Below are positions 23,762 through 33,626 of a stretch of 64,000 nt of DNA, piece by piece. Source of the stretch: Pseudolabrys sp. (GTDB taxonomy: Bacteria; Pseudomonadota; Alphaproteobacteria; Rhizobiales; Xanthobacteraceae); the NCBI GenBank assembly GCA_030684935.1, contig JAUXXH010000031.1, forward strand, positions 30,311 through 94,310, in the 5' to 3' direction. Numbering within the stretch: position 1 is the stretch's first letter; every line of letters begins with the position of its first letter. Made by a program: the position numbers and the translations under genes. The notes beneath the pieces were generated by a model. It was not told the origin of the DNA. It saw only the letters and a list, made by a program, of their open reading frames with translations, and ran no database searches.

Positions 23762-24799
23762 ATGGCGGGATTTCTCGCACACGCTCGGCTCATCATCGGC
23801 GCTCTGGCGCTCATGTTCGTTGTTGCGGCCGCAGGGCCGGTCGCGGCGCAGCAGCCGAGTTCGGTCAACCCGTCGGGGCAGGCGGTTAGCGAGGACCAGT
23901 TGCTGAACGCGCTGCAGAACAGCGGCGGCATCATCAGCGGCCGGGTCACCATTCCGGACGCACGGTCGGCCACCCTGATTCAGCCGGCGGGTCAGGACTG
24001 GCGGTCGTTTCACGAACGGACGCTGAAATGGATCGGCGCCATCTCCGTTCTCGGCATGCTGGTTGTTCTGGTCGCCTTCTATCTGTTCCGCGGCATGATC
24101 AAGATCGAACGCGGCCGGTCGGGGCGGGTGGTGGTGCGCTTCAACGCCTTCGAACGCTTTGTGCACTGGATGACGGCGGCCTGCTTCATCATCCTGGCGA
24201 TCTCCGGCCTCAACATCACGTTCGGCAAGTCGCTGCTGCTGCCGCTGATGGGGCCTGAGGCCTTCACCGGCTGGTCGCAATGGCTGAAATACGCCCACAA
24301 TTATCTCAGCTTCCCCTTCACCATCGGCGTGGTCCTGATCTGCCTGATCTGGATCGCCGGCAACGTCCCGAACAAGACCGACGTCGAGTGGCTCAAGCGC
24401 GGTGGCGGCATCATCGGCGACGATCACCCCCCGGCCTACCGCTTCAATGCCGGTCAGAAGATGATCTACTGGATCGTCGTCATCGGCGGGGCCGCGGTGG
24501 CCATCACCGGTTATCTGCTGATGTTCCCGTTCTACGGCACCGGCGTCGCCGGCATGCAGCTCTCGTCGACCATTCATGCCATTGTCGGCGTGCTGTTCGT
24601 GGCGGCGATGCTGGGCCACATCTATATCGGCACAATCGGTATGGAAGGTGCGTTCGAGGCGATGGGCACCGGCACGGTGGACGAAAACTGGGCCAAGCAG
24701 CATCACCGGCTGTGGCTTGAGGAAGAAGCCGCCCGCGTCGGTCCGAACGACACCGAGGCCCAGTCTCGGGCACGCACGGCGGCAACGCCGGCCGAGTAG
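23762..24799 (+). CDS. fdhC: Formate dehydrogenase cytochrome b556 (gamma) subunit
   Basis: A 345-residue membrane cytochrome that passes electrons from FdhB to quinone. After an N-terminal signal-like segment (about 8-30) and a polar stretch comes an extra transmembrane helix (about 87-107) and then the four-helix FdnI core: RFVHWMTAACFIILAISG, LSFPFTIGVVLICLIWIAG, YWIVVIGGAAVAITGYLLM and STIHAIVGVLFVAAMLGHIYIG. The His residues in these helices are the expected heme ligands. The N-terminal extension of about 110 residues relative to E. coli FdnI is typical of the longer alphaproteobacterial form. A terminator follows. Confidence 0.93.
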   Translation: MAGFLAHARLIIGALALMFVVAAAGPVAAQQPSSVNPSGQAVSEDQLLNALQNSGGIISGRVTIPDARSATLIQPAGQDWRSFHERTLKWIGAISVLGMLVVLVAFYLFRGMIKIERGRSGRVVVRFNAFERFVHWMTAACFIILAISGLNITFGKSLLLPLMGPEAFTGWSQWLKYAHNYLSFPFTIGVVLICLIWIAGNVPNKTDVEWLKRGGGIIGDDHPPAYRFNAGQKMIYWIVVIGGAAVAITGYLLMFPFYGTGVAGMQLSSTIHAIVGVLFVAAMLGHIYIGTIGMEGAFEAMGTGTVDENWAKQHHRLWLEEEAARVGPNDTEAQSRARTAATPAE

Positions 24800-24821
24800 C
24801 CTGCGGCACAGGCCAGAAAGC

Positions 24822-24856
24822 AAAAACGCCCGGCGGATGACCGCCGGGCGTTTTTT
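24822..24856. terminator. Bidirectional rho-independent terminator
   Basis: A 15-base inverted repeat with a four-base loop, A run on the left and seven Ts on the right, 22 bases after the fdhC stop and in front of the converging small gene. Confidence 0.92.
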
Positions 24857-24907
24857 TGCATTCGATCGGTGTGTGGTGCCGTCCGACGCCGTCGCGGCTT
24901 CCTGGCG

Positions 24908-25033
24908 CTAGACGCGGGCGCCCGTGGGCGAGGAATACGCGTTCTCGGCCGTCTGATTGAACCGGTCCAGCACCACGGCGGATCCCAGAGCGACGACAAT
25001 GGCGACCACGCAGGCGATGACGAATGACTTCAT
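24908..25033 (-). CDS. Single-pass membrane peptide (41 residues)
   Basis: A short reading frame starting ATG at 25033 and ending TAG at 24908. The product begins MKSFVIACVVAIVVALG, a hydrophobic segment that could be an anchor or signal, followed by a hydrophilic tail (VLDRFNQTAENAYSSPTGARV). Similar peptides of about 40 residues occur in Bradyrhizobium-type genomes. A minus-strand GGGG at about 25040-25043 could be the ribosome site. It converges with the formate dehydrogenase operon across the terminator. Function unknown. Confidence 0.6.
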   Translation of the reverse strand: MKSFVIACVVAIVVALGSAVVLDRFNQTAENAYSSPTGARV

Positions 25034-25252
25034 GGCGTCCCCCAATTTTTCTGCCGCAAATTCGTTAGGTTAGAATGATTATGCTTGAGGGAAGGCAAGA
25101 TCAAGGGGTGCTTGAAGGCCGGCTTGCCGCACCTTGCCGGGCGCCGCGACGGCTGCGCTTATGGACTTGTCAAATCGGCTGAATTGCCCCATGTCAGGGG
25201 CGCTGACGGCCCGGCGGCGGAACTCGTCGACTGCCCGTGCCACCGGCTCCGT

Positions 25253-25326
25253 TGGGGGATAGTTCAACGGTAGAACTGCGGACTCTGACTCCGTCAATCT
25301 AGGTTCGAATCCTAGTCCCCCAGCCA
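25253..25326 (+). tRNA. tRNA-Gln (anticodon CTG)
   Basis: A 74-base cloverleaf: acceptor TGGGGGA pairs with TCCCCCA, D arm GTTC/GAAC, anticodon stem GCGGA/TCCGT enclosing loop CTCTGAC (anticodon CTG), T arm CTAGG/CCTAG with the TTCGAAT loop, discriminator G and an encoded CCA end. It reads glutamine codon CAG. No integrase or duplicated 3' end was seen next to it. Confidence 0.96.
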
Positions 25327-25366
25327 TTTAATATAAATATTTCAATAGCTTAGATGTGGCGACGAC

Positions 25367-26584
25367 TCAGCCCGCCACCGTCCGCTTCGGCCCGGTCGCC
25401 ACCAGCACGATGGCCAGCAGCGCGAACGCCGCCACCAGCATGAACACCAACTGCGGGCTGCCGTGGTCCATGATGGCGCCGAACATCAGCGGCGAGATGA
25501 TGCCGCCAATATTGAAGCCGGTGGTGACGAAGCCGAACACCTTGCCGAAAGAGCCGGGCGGGGTAATGGCGCGCACGATCATGTCGCGCGACGGCATGAT
25601 GAAGCCGAAGAAGAAGCCGCCGAAGGCCATCGCCACCACGATCAAAGATGAACCGAGGTCGACATTGGCGATCAACGCGGTGCTCAGGGCAATAGCGACC
25701 AGCGACAGCGTGGCGACCAGCGCGTGGCGCGCGGTGTGCGTGGCGGCGTAGCCGCCGGCCAGCACGCCGATCGCCGACAGCAGCAGATACATCGACAGCG
25801 CCACGTTGGCGGTGGTCAGTGGCGTACCGTACAGGGCGCCGAGCGCGACCGCCGAATAGTTGTAAACACCGCCGCTCATCATCGCCAACAGCATGAAGAA
25901 CACCAGATTGAGCAGTATTGGCGGCGACATCAGCAGCCGCCAGCCGGTGGCGCTGGCGTTGCCGCCGGTGCGCGCTGGCGCAGCCGGGGCCGGTGCGGCA
26001 CCTTGCGCGCGCACCGCCAGCAGCAGGGCCGCCACTGCAAAGCCAAGCATGCCGGCGCCGATGAAGGCGCCGCGCCAGCCCCACAGACCGTGCATGGTCA
26101 GCAGCGTGACCGGTGCCACCGCGGAGCCCATCATGCCGGCGAAGCTGTGGATCGAAAACGCATGACCGATGCGGTCGTGCGGGATGTGTTGCGACAGCAG
26201 TGCGTAGTCGGCCGGGTGATAGACCGTGTTGCCGACACCGGCGAGCGCGAACATCGCCACCAGCACCCAGAACGAATCGACCAGGCCGGCGACGACGAAG
26301 GCGCAGGCGCCGATCAGGAGGCCGGCGATCAGCAGCGGCCGCGCGCCCAGCCGGTCGACCAGAAAGCCGGCCGGCGTCTGCAAAGCGGCCGACACCACGT
26401 TGAAGGCGGCGAAGGCGAGGCCGATCTCGGTGTAGCTGACATTGTACTCCGCGCGCACGAATGGCAGCAGCGGCGCCAGCAGCAGAATGTAGTAATGCGA
26501 GACGAAATGCGCGGCGCTGACCGCGCCAAGCACACGGCCGTAGGACGCGGGGCGGGCGCCCAGAGTTTCGGTCGCTTGGGTCAT
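25367..26584 (-). CDS. MFS transporter
   Basis: A 405-residue protein with about 12 hydrophobic segments in two six-helix halves, typical of the major facilitator superfamily. The motif after helix 2 reads GFLVDRLGARPLL (MFS signature A-like), and FIMPSRDMIVRAITPPGSFGKVFG is the matching loop in the second half. It resembles the family of uncharacterised MFS permeases near organic acid or sugar genes; the substrate is not inferable. ATG at 26584 is chosen because it precedes the first helix by a short polar leader. The gene lies 131 bases downstream of the molybdenum hydroxylase gene on the same strand. Confidence 0.88.
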   Translation of the reverse strand: MTQATETLGARPASYGRVLGAVSAAHFVSHYYILLLAPLLPFVRAEYNVSYTEIGLAFAAFNVVSAALQTPAGFLVDRLGARPLLIAGLLIGACAFVVAGLVDSFWVLVAMFALAGVGNTVYHPADYALLSQHIPHDRIGHAFSIHSFAGMMGSAVAPVTLLTMHGLWGWRGAFIGAGMLGFAVAALLLAVRAQGAAPAPAAPARTGGNASATGWRLLMSPPILLNLVFFMLLAMMSGGVYNYSAVALGALYGTPLTTANVALSMYLLLSAIGVLAGGYAATHTARHALVATLSLVAIALSTALIANVDLGSSLIVVAMAFGGFFFGFIMPSRDMIVRAITPPGSFGKVFGFVTTGFNIGGIISPLMFGAIMDHGSPQLVFMLVAAFALLAIVLVATGPKRTVAG

Positions 26585-26715
26585 TATCGATTCCCGGCAG
26601 GGAGGCAGACTATGACGTGGCCGCGCGCCGTTCCAGCGCGTTTGCCGCGGCCGCGCTATGTGCGGCGGGCAGGGCAGCACGGCCGAAGAGCCATGCTGCG
26701 CTGCACCAGTGTCGA

Positions 26716-29076
26716 TCAGGCCGTCTGCTTTTTCCGGGCGTCGTCGAGCGCGTGCCAGATGCGCGACGGCGTCATCGGCATTTCCAGATGGCGGATGCCG
26801 TGTTCCGCCAGCGCGTCGATCACCGCGTTGGCGACCGCGGGCAGGCCGCCGGAAGTTCCGGCTTCGCCGCAGCCTTTGGCGCCGAGCGGGTTGAGTTTGG
26901 TCGGCACGGGGTGGTTGGCAACCGCAATCGACGGCAGGTCGTGGGCCCGCGGCATCGCGTAGTCCATGAACGAGCCGCTGACGAACTGGCCGTCGGCATC
27001 GTAGACCGCGTTCTCCAGCAGCACCTGGCCGAGGCCTTGCGCCACGCCGCCATGGATCTGGCCTTCCACCAGCATCGGATTGATCACCGTGCCGAAGTCG
27101 TTGACGGCGCTGTAGCGCACCACCTGTGCGGCGCCGGTCTCGGGATCGATCTCCACTTCGGCGATGTGACAGCCATTGGGGTAGGTGCCCGGCACGGCTT
27201 CGGTCACATGCGTGACGTCGAGAGTCGCCGCCACGCCGTCCGGCAGCGTCAGGCCGCCGCGGACGCGCTCCGCCAGTTCCATGATGCCGACGGCGCGGTC
27301 AGTCCCGGCAATGACAAAGCGTCCCGCCTTGAACTCGATGTCGCCGGCGGATGCTTCCAGCACATGCGCGGCGATCCGCTTGCCGTTCTCGATCACCTTG
27401 TCGGACGCCTGCACGATGGCGGTGCCGCTCATGGTGGCCGAGCGCGAGCCGCCGGTGCCGCCGCCGGTCACCAGTTCGTCACTGTCGCCCTGCAACAGGC
27501 GGATGCGGTCGAACGGAATGCCGAGCTTGTCGGTCAGGACCTGCGCAAAGGTCGCGGCGTGGCCCTGGCCGTAGTCGAGTGTGCCGGTGACGATGGTGAC
27601 GGTGCCGTCGGCCTCGAAGCGAATGCCGCCTTGTTCGGTGGTCATCGCCGCCGTGGTTTCGACATAGCAGGCGAGGCCGAGGCCGCGCAGCTTGCCGGCG
27701 CGCTTGCTGTCGCGCTTGCGCGCCTTGAAGCCCTTGACGTCGGCGCGCTCCATCGCGTCCTTGAACAGGCCGGGGAAGTCGCCGCAGTCATATTCCACGC
27801 CGGACGCCGCCTTGAACGGCATCTCCTTGGCCTTGATGAAGTTGCGCCGGCGCAACTCGAACCGGTCGATGCCGAGTTCGGCCGCCGCGAAGTCCATCGC
27901 GCGTTCCATGCTGAGCGAGCCTTCAGGGCGTCCGGCGCCGCGATAGGCCGACACCAGCGTGGTATTCGTGAACACGCATTGCGTCGCCACTTCCAGAAGC
28001 GGCGTGCGGTACATGCTGATGATGTTCTTGGTGACGTTGACGGTCGGCAGCAGCGGCCCGAAGGCCGAGCAGTAGCCGCCGAGATTGCCGTAACCGGAAA
28101 GCCGCACCGCCTGGATCAGGCCGTCTTTATCGAACGCCACCTCGACGGTCATGTCGTAGTCGCGGCCATGATGGTCGGACACGAAACTCCCGGAGCGATC
28201 GTCGGTCCATTTCACCGGCCGGCCGAGGGTGCGCGCGGCGTGCAGGACGCAGACATATTCCGGATAGACCGCGGCCTTCATGCCGAAGGAGCCGCCGACA
28301 TTGCCGGTGAGAACGCGCCCCTTGTCGGCCGGCGCGCCGAGAATGTCGCGCAGCATGTTCTTCAGGCCGAACACGCCCTGGCTGCACGAGTGCAGCGTCC
28401 ATTTTTCGCTGCCGGCCTCATATTCGCCGATCGCGGAACGCGGCTCGATCGACGCCACCACCAGACGCTGGTTGATCAGCGGCAGCCGTGTGACGTGCGC
28501 GGCTTTTGAGAACGCCTCGGCGACCTTGCCGGCGTCGCCATAGTGGTAGTCGAGCGCGATATTGCCCGGCACTTCGTCATAGAGCACGGGCGCGCCGGCC
28601 TTGGCCGCGTCACGGGCGCTGACCACGGCCGGCAGCGGCTCGATGTCCAGCGCGACCGCTTCGGCGGCGTCCCTGGCCTGGCCCGCGGTTTCGGCGATGA
28701 CGCAGGCGACCGGATCGCCGACGAAGCGCACTTTGTCGGTAGCGAGGGCCGGCCGCGGCTTGTAGCGGAGCGGGGTACCGTCCTTGTTCTTCAGCGGCAG
28801 CGTGCACTTCAGGCCGCCATAGGCAGCCAGATCCGCGCCGGTCAGCACCGCCAGCACCCCGGGCATCGCCCGCGCGGCGCTGGTATCGATCGAATTGATC
28901 ACGCCATGGGCGTCCCGGCTGCGCACCATGACCGCATAAGCTTGCCCCGGCCGGTTGATATCGTCGTTATAGCGGCCGTGGCCGCTGACCAGTTTGGGGT
29001 CTTCGGTGCGCCGAACCGGCTGGCCGACCCCGAATTTGGTCAGCGAAAGCGTGTTTTCGGAGGTTCTGTCGTCCAT
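26716..29076 (-). CDS. Xanthine dehydrogenase-family molybdopterin-binding large subunit
   Basis: A 786-residue large subunit of the molybdenum hydroxylase family (CoxL/XdhB-like). It starts GVGQPVRRTEDPKLVSGHGRYNDD, the usual opening. It has GGSFGMK, SAYRGAGRPEGS in the active-site loop, and the catalytic-Glu motif KGCGEAGTSGG near the C-terminus. The loop lacks the AYRCSFR of true CO dehydrogenase, so it is a form II type oxidising an unknown heterocycle or aldehyde. ATG at 29076 gives the normal start. The FAD (medium) and 2Fe-2S (small) subunits that should partner it are not adjacent, which is unusual. Confidence 0.9.
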   Translation of the reverse strand: MDDRTSENTLSLTKFGVGQPVRRTEDPKLVSGHGRYNDDINRPGQAYAVMVRSRDAHGVINSIDTSAARAMPGVLAVLTGADLAAYGGLKCTLPLKNKDGTPLRYKPRPALATDKVRFVGDPVACVIAETAGQARDAAEAVALDIEPLPAVVSARDAAKAGAPVLYDEVPGNIALDYHYGDAGKVAEAFSKAAHVTRLPLINQRLVVASIEPRSAIGEYEAGSEKWTLHSCSQGVFGLKNMLRDILGAPADKGRVLTGNVGGSFGMKAAVYPEYVCVLHAARTLGRPVKWTDDRSGSFVSDHHGRDYDMTVEVAFDKDGLIQAVRLSGYGNLGGYCSAFGPLLPTVNVTKNIISMYRTPLLEVATQCVFTNTTLVSAYRGAGRPEGSLSMERAMDFAAAELGIDRFELRRRNFIKAKEMPFKAASGVEYDCGDFPGLFKDAMERADVKGFKARKRDSKRAGKLRGLGLACYVETTAAMTTEQGGIRFEADGTVTIVTGTLDYGQGHAATFAQVLTDKLGIPFDRIRLLQGDSDELVTGGGTGGSRSATMSGTAIVQASDKVIENGKRIAAHVLEASAGDIEFKAGRFVIAGTDRAVGIMELAERVRGGLTLPDGVAATLDVTHVTEAVPGTYPNGCHIAEVEIDPETGAAQVVRYSAVNDFGTVINPMLVEGQIHGGVAQGLGQVLLENAVYDADGQFVSGSFMDYAMPRAHDLPSIAVANHPVPTKLNPLGAKGCGEAGTSGGLPAVANAVIDALAEHGIRHLEMPMTPSRIWHALDDARKKQTA

Positions 29077-29273
29077 ATTGATTTTTGCCAATGCGGTTGA
29101 GCCGGGAGCTTCCCAAATAAAGCAGACCGGGGGCTTCCACAAGAATGCCAGATGGTTACGAGGGTTGCGCGAAGCCGGGGCGCTGTTACACTTTTCGCCA
29201 TAAGGAACAATGCCGTGGGCCGTAGGACGTCGGGAGGCGAAGGCGGTCGGACGCGGTAGGAAGGTTAGAGGCT

Positions 29274-30392
29274 ATGAGCGGCGAGGCCGGGGACATCCCG
29301 GGCCTCGACCCTGCTATCGATCGGGTGCCGCCGCTGCGGCCCCGGTGGGGTCGGCGGTCGGCTGAGCGGATCGAGCCTGGTTTTACCGGGGATCGGGGCG
29401 GACCGACCTATGCCGCGCTCGATCTCGGCACCAATAATTGCCGTCTGCTGGTGGCGCGCCCGGCTGGCGACGGTTTCCGCGTCATCGACGCGTTTTCCCG
29501 GATTATCAGGCTGGGTGAGGGCGTCACCGCCTCCGGCCGCCTCAGCGAGGCGGCGATCGACCGCGCGCTCGGCGCGCTGGAAATCTGCCGCAACAAGATG
29601 AAAAACCGCGGCGTGACCCGCGCCCGTCTGATTGCCACCGAAGCCTGCCGCGCCGCCGAAAACGGCGCCGCGTTTCGGGACCGCGTCGAGCGGGAACTCG
29701 GGCTGGTGCTGGAGGTCATCGATCGCGGTACCGAAGCGGCGCTGGCCGCCACCGGCTGCACGTCGCTGATGGATCCGGCTGCCGACGGCGTTGTGCTGTT
29801 CGACATTGGCGGCGGCTCTTCCGAACTGGTGCGGCTCAGCCGCTCTCGGGCAAGCCGGCGCGGGCCGCCGCTGCCGCAGATCCGCGGCTGGGTATCGCTG
29901 CCGCATGGCGTGGTGACGCTGGCCGAGCGCCATGGCGGGCACAATGTTACCCGTGAAACATATGAATCCATGGTGGCCGAGGTGGCGGTGTCGATTGCGC
30001 CTTTTGCCGACCAGCATGGCGGCGACAGCTTGCGCGGCGTGCATATGCTGGGTACGTCCGGGACCGTGACAACCATCGCCGGCGTTCATCTCAACCTCAC
30101 CCGCTACGACCGCAGCCGCGTCGACGGCTGCTGGCTGAGTGCGCAGGACATCGATGGGGTGTCGGAGTCGCTTTTGGCCATGACCTACCAGGAACGGGTG
30201 GCGAGCCCCTGCATCGGCGCCGAACGCGCCGACCTGGTGCTGGCCGGCTGCGCCATCCTGGAGGCGATCCGCCGCGCCTTCCCGGTGGCGCGTCTGCGGG
30301 TCGCCGATCGCGGCCTGCGCGAAGGCATGCTGGTGCAGATGATGCGCGATGACGACGTCTGGGGCGGCGGCAGCCAGGTGGCGGCGTCGTGA
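29274..30392 (+). CDS. ppx: Ppx/GppA family phosphatase
   Basis: A 372-residue protein of the ASKHA-fold exopolyphosphatase/guanosine pentaphosphatase family. The phosphate-1 motif [14 protein letters not shown] is near residue 45, with [28 protein letters not shown] and the phosphate-2 motif [12 protein letters not shown] in order, then [15 protein letters not shown]. It hydrolyses polyphosphate or pppGpp, linking it with the stringent response. The N-terminal 40 residues are Pro/Arg-rich and variable. Its stop overlaps the rlmE start (GTGA), a pairing conserved in alphaproteobacteria. Confidence 0.92.
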   Translation: MSGEAGDIPGLDPAIDRVPPLRPRWGRRSAERIEPGFTGDRGGPTYAALDLGTNNCRLLVARPAGDGFRVIDAFSRIIRLGEGVTASGRLSEAAIDRALGALEICRNKMKNRGVTRARLIATEACRAAENGAAFRDRVERELGLVLEVIDRGTEAALAATGCTSLMDPAADGVVLFDIGGGSSELVRLSRSRASRRGPPLPQIRGWVSLPHGVVTLAERHGGHNVTRETYESMVAEVAVSIAPFADQHGGDSLRGVHMLGTSGTVTTIAGVHLNLTRYDRSRVDGCWLSAQDIDGVSESLLAMTYQERVASPCIGAERADLVLAGCAILEAIRRAFPVARLRVADRGLREGMLVQMMRDDDVWGGGSQVAAS

Positions 30393-31075
30393 CCGCGCCC
30401 GGCGGCAAAGGCAGCGGCTCGCGCGAACTGGCGGTGCGCGTCAAGACCGGCAAGGGCCGGAAGCTGTCATCCAAGCTGTGGCTGGAGCGCCAGCTCAACG
30501 ACCCTTACGTCGCCCGCGCCAAGCGCGAGGGCCTGCGCTCGCGTGCCGCCTTCAAGCTGTCGGAAATCGACGACAAGGCGCGCTTCCTGAAGAAGGGCCA
30601 ACGCGTCATCGATCTCGGCGCCGCGCCCGGCGGCTGGAGCCAGGTCGCCGCCAAACGCGTCGCCGCCCCACAGCAGGGCCGCGTCATCGCGATCGACCTG
30701 CTGGAGATCGATCCGCTCCCCGGCGTCGAGTTCACCCGGATGGATTTTCTCGATCCCAGCGCGCCCGACCAGCTCAAGGAGATGCTGGGCGGCAAAGCCG
30801 ACGTGGTGCTGTCCGACATGGCGGCCAACGCCACCGGCCACCGCAAGACCGATCACATCAAGATCGTGGCGCTGGTCGAGGCGGCCGGCGAATTCGCCCG
30901 CGAAGTGCTGGCGCCGGGCGGCACGTTTCTCGCCAAGGTGCTGCAGGGGGGCGCCGAGACCGAACTGCTGGCCGGGCTCAAGCGCGACTTCACCACCGTC
31001 AAGCATGTGAAGCCCGGCGCGAGCCGGTCGGATTCGGCCGAGCTCTACCTGCTGGCGACAGGTTACCGCGGTTAG
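30389..31075 (+). CDS. rlmE: 23S rRNA (uridine 2'-O-)-methyltransferase
   Basis: A 228-residue FtsJ/RrmJ-family enzyme that methylates U2552 of 23S rRNA during late 50S assembly. SAM motif I is [15 protein letters not shown]; the catalytic K-D-K-E tetrad is represented by the Lys in [12 protein letters not shown], the Asp in [11 protein letters not shown], the Lys in [10 protein letters not shown] and the Glu in [11 protein letters not shown]. The start is GTG at 30389, overlapping the ppx stop. Its TAG stop overlaps the TAA of the converging TPR gene. Confidence 0.95.
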   Translation: MTAPGGKGSGSRELAVRVKTGKGRKLSSKLWLERQLNDPYVARAKREGLRSRAAFKLSEIDDKARFLKKGQRVIDLGAAPGGWSQVAAKRVAAPQQGRVIAIDLLEIDPLPGVEFTRMDFLDPSAPDQLKEMLGGKADVVLSDMAANATGHRKTDHIKIVALVEAAGEFAREVLAPGGTFLAKVLQGGAETELLAGLKRDFTTVKHVKPGASRSDSAELYLLATGYRG

Positions 31076-33468
31076 CGCCAGATATCGGTGAAGCGGGTTT
31101 CGCGGCGGCGCGCCTCACTGGAACCGGCGCGATAGTAGCGCACGTCGGCAGGCGCCTGACGCGGGACCACAGGTGCTGCCGTTCGCTGCCGCTGAACGGC
31201 GTCGCGACGGGCATCGCGCGCACGCTGCTGCCGGCGTTCGGCGATCGCGCGCTCGCGTTCTCGTTCCTGGGCGCGTTCGGCCATCTGGCGTTCGCGCGCA
31301 GTTATCCTTTTCTGTGCCGGTTCGCTGCGTCGCGTCTCCCGCTCGTCGTTGATGGCTGGACGAACGGCGGTGCGCTCAGTGACAGGCTCGACCGTCGGCG
31401 ATTCAGCCACCGGCCGCGGGTTCGGAACCGGGACATCGCGGCGGGCCGGTGTGCTCTCGGCGACCGGAGCAACCGGTGCGACGGCGTTCGGCGCCGTCCG
31501 GGGCAGGGGGATCGACGCTGTGACCGTTGGCTCGGCAGCCGGCGGCACCTGCACCGGTGCTCGTGCCGCTTCGACATTCGGAAGGCGCGTGGGGGCCTGC
31601 TGTTTCAGCCGGCGTTGTTCGGCGGCGGCCAGAGCGGCTGCTCTGATGCGCGCCTCTTCTTCGGCCTTTTTGATGCGGCGCTCTTCGGCGGCGATGCGGG
31701 CCAGCCCCTTGCCGGCGTCGGCCATGGTACGGTCGCGGGCCAGCGCCAGTTTGTAGTCGGCAATTGCCTTGTCACGCTCGCTGTTCTGTTCGCGCGCCAG
31801 TCCACGCAGGTAATACGTCTGCGCGTTGCGCGGATCGAGCCGGATCAGGCGGTCGTAGTCCTCCGCCGCCCGGGCGTAGTCCTTGCTTTCCATCAGCAGC
31901 GCCACACGTGCGCGCAACGCGCCGGCATTGTTGGCCTCGCGGGCGATGATCGCATCGTAGTCGGCGATGGCGCCGGCGGTATCGCGCTTGCCTTCCTTGA
32001 TCTGCGCGCGGGCGAGCAACGCCGCGATATTGGCGGGCTGACGCGACAGGCCGTCATTCAGGTCGGCCAGCGCCCGTTCGGTATCGCCTTTGGCCTGCCA
32101 AAGTTCGGCGCGCATGAAATAAGCGTCAGCCGGCTTCGGCTCACGCTTGATGGCAATGTCGAGATCGCCGATCGCCTTGGCGGCATCGCCTTTGCTTTTG
32201 AAGATGGTGGCCCGCGCCCGATACGGCGCCGCGCCTTCCACGCCCAGCGCGATGGCCTGGTTGAAGTCGATCAGCGCCCGCTCGGTGTCGTTCTTGGCAA
32301 AATAGACATGGCCGCGCTCGGCAAAGACGGACGCGTCCTGGGAATCCTCGGTCAGTACCTTGTCGAGATCGGCCAGCGCCGCGGCATAGTCTTTCTTGCG
32401 GGCATAGGCGGTGCCCCGCAGCGTATAGGCATCGCGGTTCTGGGCGTCGATCTTGAAGATGCCGTTGGCGTCGCTGATGGCGCCGTCGAGGTCGCCGTCT
32501 TCCAGCCGCAGCGTGCCGCGCACCCGTAAGCCGTTGATTGACCACGCCAGGCCGAGCGCCTTGGCAATATCGGCGTAGGCGCGCTTGCGATCGCCCTTGG
32601 CGATGTAAGCCTCGGCGCGCAACCGGTAGCCGAGCGCCGGACGCTCGTCGACGGCAATGCCGCGATCATAGGCCGCGATCGCTCTGTCGATGTCGCCCTT
32701 GCGCCGCCAGATCTGGCCCTGCGCGTTGAACGCGGCCGGGTTCTTGGGGTCGATCCGCGCCGCTTCCTGGTAGTCGCGCAGCGCGCCATCGAGATCGTCG
32801 GCGCCTTCACGGGCCTCCGCACGCAGCAGATAATGCGCCGCATCCGGGTCCAGCCGCACCGCCCGGTCGAAGTCGGCCGCCGCCATCGCGTAGTTGCGTT
32901 GCCGCAGATAAAGCTGGCCGCGGCCGCTATAGGGCGCGGCGCGGTTGGCGCCGAGGGCGATTGCCTTTTCGAAATCCTCCAGCGCGCCTTCGGTGTAGCC
33001 GAGATCGCGGCGCGCAATGGCGCGATTGATGTAAGGCGAGGGGGACTCGGGTTCGAGCCTGATCGTCGCGTCGTAGTCGGACAGCGCCTCGCCGTAATTG
33101 CCGCGCGCATACCAGGCATTGCCGCGGTTCTGATAGGCGGGTGCGAATTCGGGCGCAAACTTAGTCGCGTTGTTGAAGTCGGCGATGGCGTTCGGAATAT
33201 CACCGCGGTCGAGGAAGGCGAGACCGCGCAACGCGTAGGCGACACCGAGCGGTTCGCCGCGCAGGCGTCCCGACTTCAATACGGCACCGCAGGCATTGAT
33301 GCGTTCGGTCGAAAGAGATTCGGTTTGCGTTGCGCACATGCGCAAGTCGCGCGTGCTGTTCGTTTGCGTTTGCCTTTGGGCCAGCGCGTCATCGGACCAG
33401 ACGGCGGCAACAGCCAGCGCCGCAAGTGCGGTTGTCCCGATCAGCCACTGTGGCCGTGTCGCACGCAT
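31072..33468 (-). CDS. Large secreted TPR-repeat protein
   Basis: A 798-residue protein with a signal peptide (residues 1-31), about 16 tetratricopeptide repeats (roughly 55-600, with phrases such as [27 protein letters not shown] recurring in variant form), and a low-complexity tail rich in Ala, Pro, Arg and Glu, ending in a coiled-coil-like basic region (about 720-780). TPR arrays mediate protein contacts; in the periplasm they often organise envelope assembly. No enzymatic domain is seen. Convergent with rlmE, their stops overlapping by three bases. ATG at 33468 begins the signal peptide. Confidence 0.87.
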   Translation of the reverse strand: MRATRPQWLIGTTALAALAVAAVWSDDALAQRQTQTNSTRDLRMCATQTESLSTERINACGAVLKSGRLRGEPLGVAYALRGLAFLDRGDIPNAIADFNNATKFAPEFAPAYQNRGNAWYARGNYGEALSDYDATIRLEPESPSPYINRAIARRDLGYTEGALEDFEKAIALGANRAAPYSGRGQLYLRQRNYAMAAADFDRAVRLDPDAAHYLLRAEAREGADDLDGALRDYQEAARIDPKNPAAFNAQGQIWRRKGDIDRAIAAYDRGIAVDERPALGYRLRAEAYIAKGDRKRAYADIAKALGLAWSINGLRVRGTLRLEDGDLDGAISDANGIFKIDAQNRDAYTLRGTAYARKKDYAAALADLDKVLTEDSQDASVFAERGHVYFAKNDTERALIDFNQAIALGVEGAAPYRARATIFKSKGDAAKAIGDLDIAIKREPKPADAYFMRAELWQAKGDTERALADLNDGLSRQPANIAALLARAQIKEGKRDTAGAIADYDAIIAREANNAGALRARVALLMESKDYARAAEDYDRLIRLDPRNAQTYYLRGLAREQNSERDKAIADYKLALARDRTMADAGKGLARIAAEERRIKKAEEEARIRAAALAAAEQRRLKQQAPTRLPNVEAARAPVQVPPAAEPTVTASIPLPRTAPNAVAPVAPVAESTPARRDVPVPNPRPVAESPTVEPVTERTAVRPAINDERETRRSEPAQKRITARERQMAERAQERERERAIAERRQQRARDARRDAVQRQRTAAPVVPRQAPADVRYYRAGSSEARRRETRFTDIWR

Positions 33469-33626
33469 TGAACTGTAACCTTAATTTCCAGCGAACCTAC
33501 GCAACCATTAACCATCGAGACGCCAAAATAGCTGCAACGACAGGCGCTTTCCATACGTTAACGTCGGAATATGGTTAACGCGTTGTCGCACGTGACCGGG
33601 ATGCAACAGTGACGAGAGGCGGCAGA

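Noticed and set aside
20092..23973. A very long open frame antisense to fdhA and fdhB (about 1290 codons).
   Set aside because: Its product is a run of low-complexity His/Arg/Asp/Gly-rich sequence with no family match. It mirrors the codon bias of the strongly supported fdh genes on the other strand, as is common in GC-rich DNA.
25253..25326. tRNA-Gln as a possible integration site of a mobile element.
   Set aside because: No integrase, no duplicated tRNA end and no shift in gene type beside it; the MFS and hydroxylase genes look chromosomal.
26716..29076. The large subunit considered as a true aerobic CO dehydrogenase CoxL.
   Set aside because: The active-site loop reads AYRGAGRPE, not AYRCSFR, and the coxM and coxS genes are absent.
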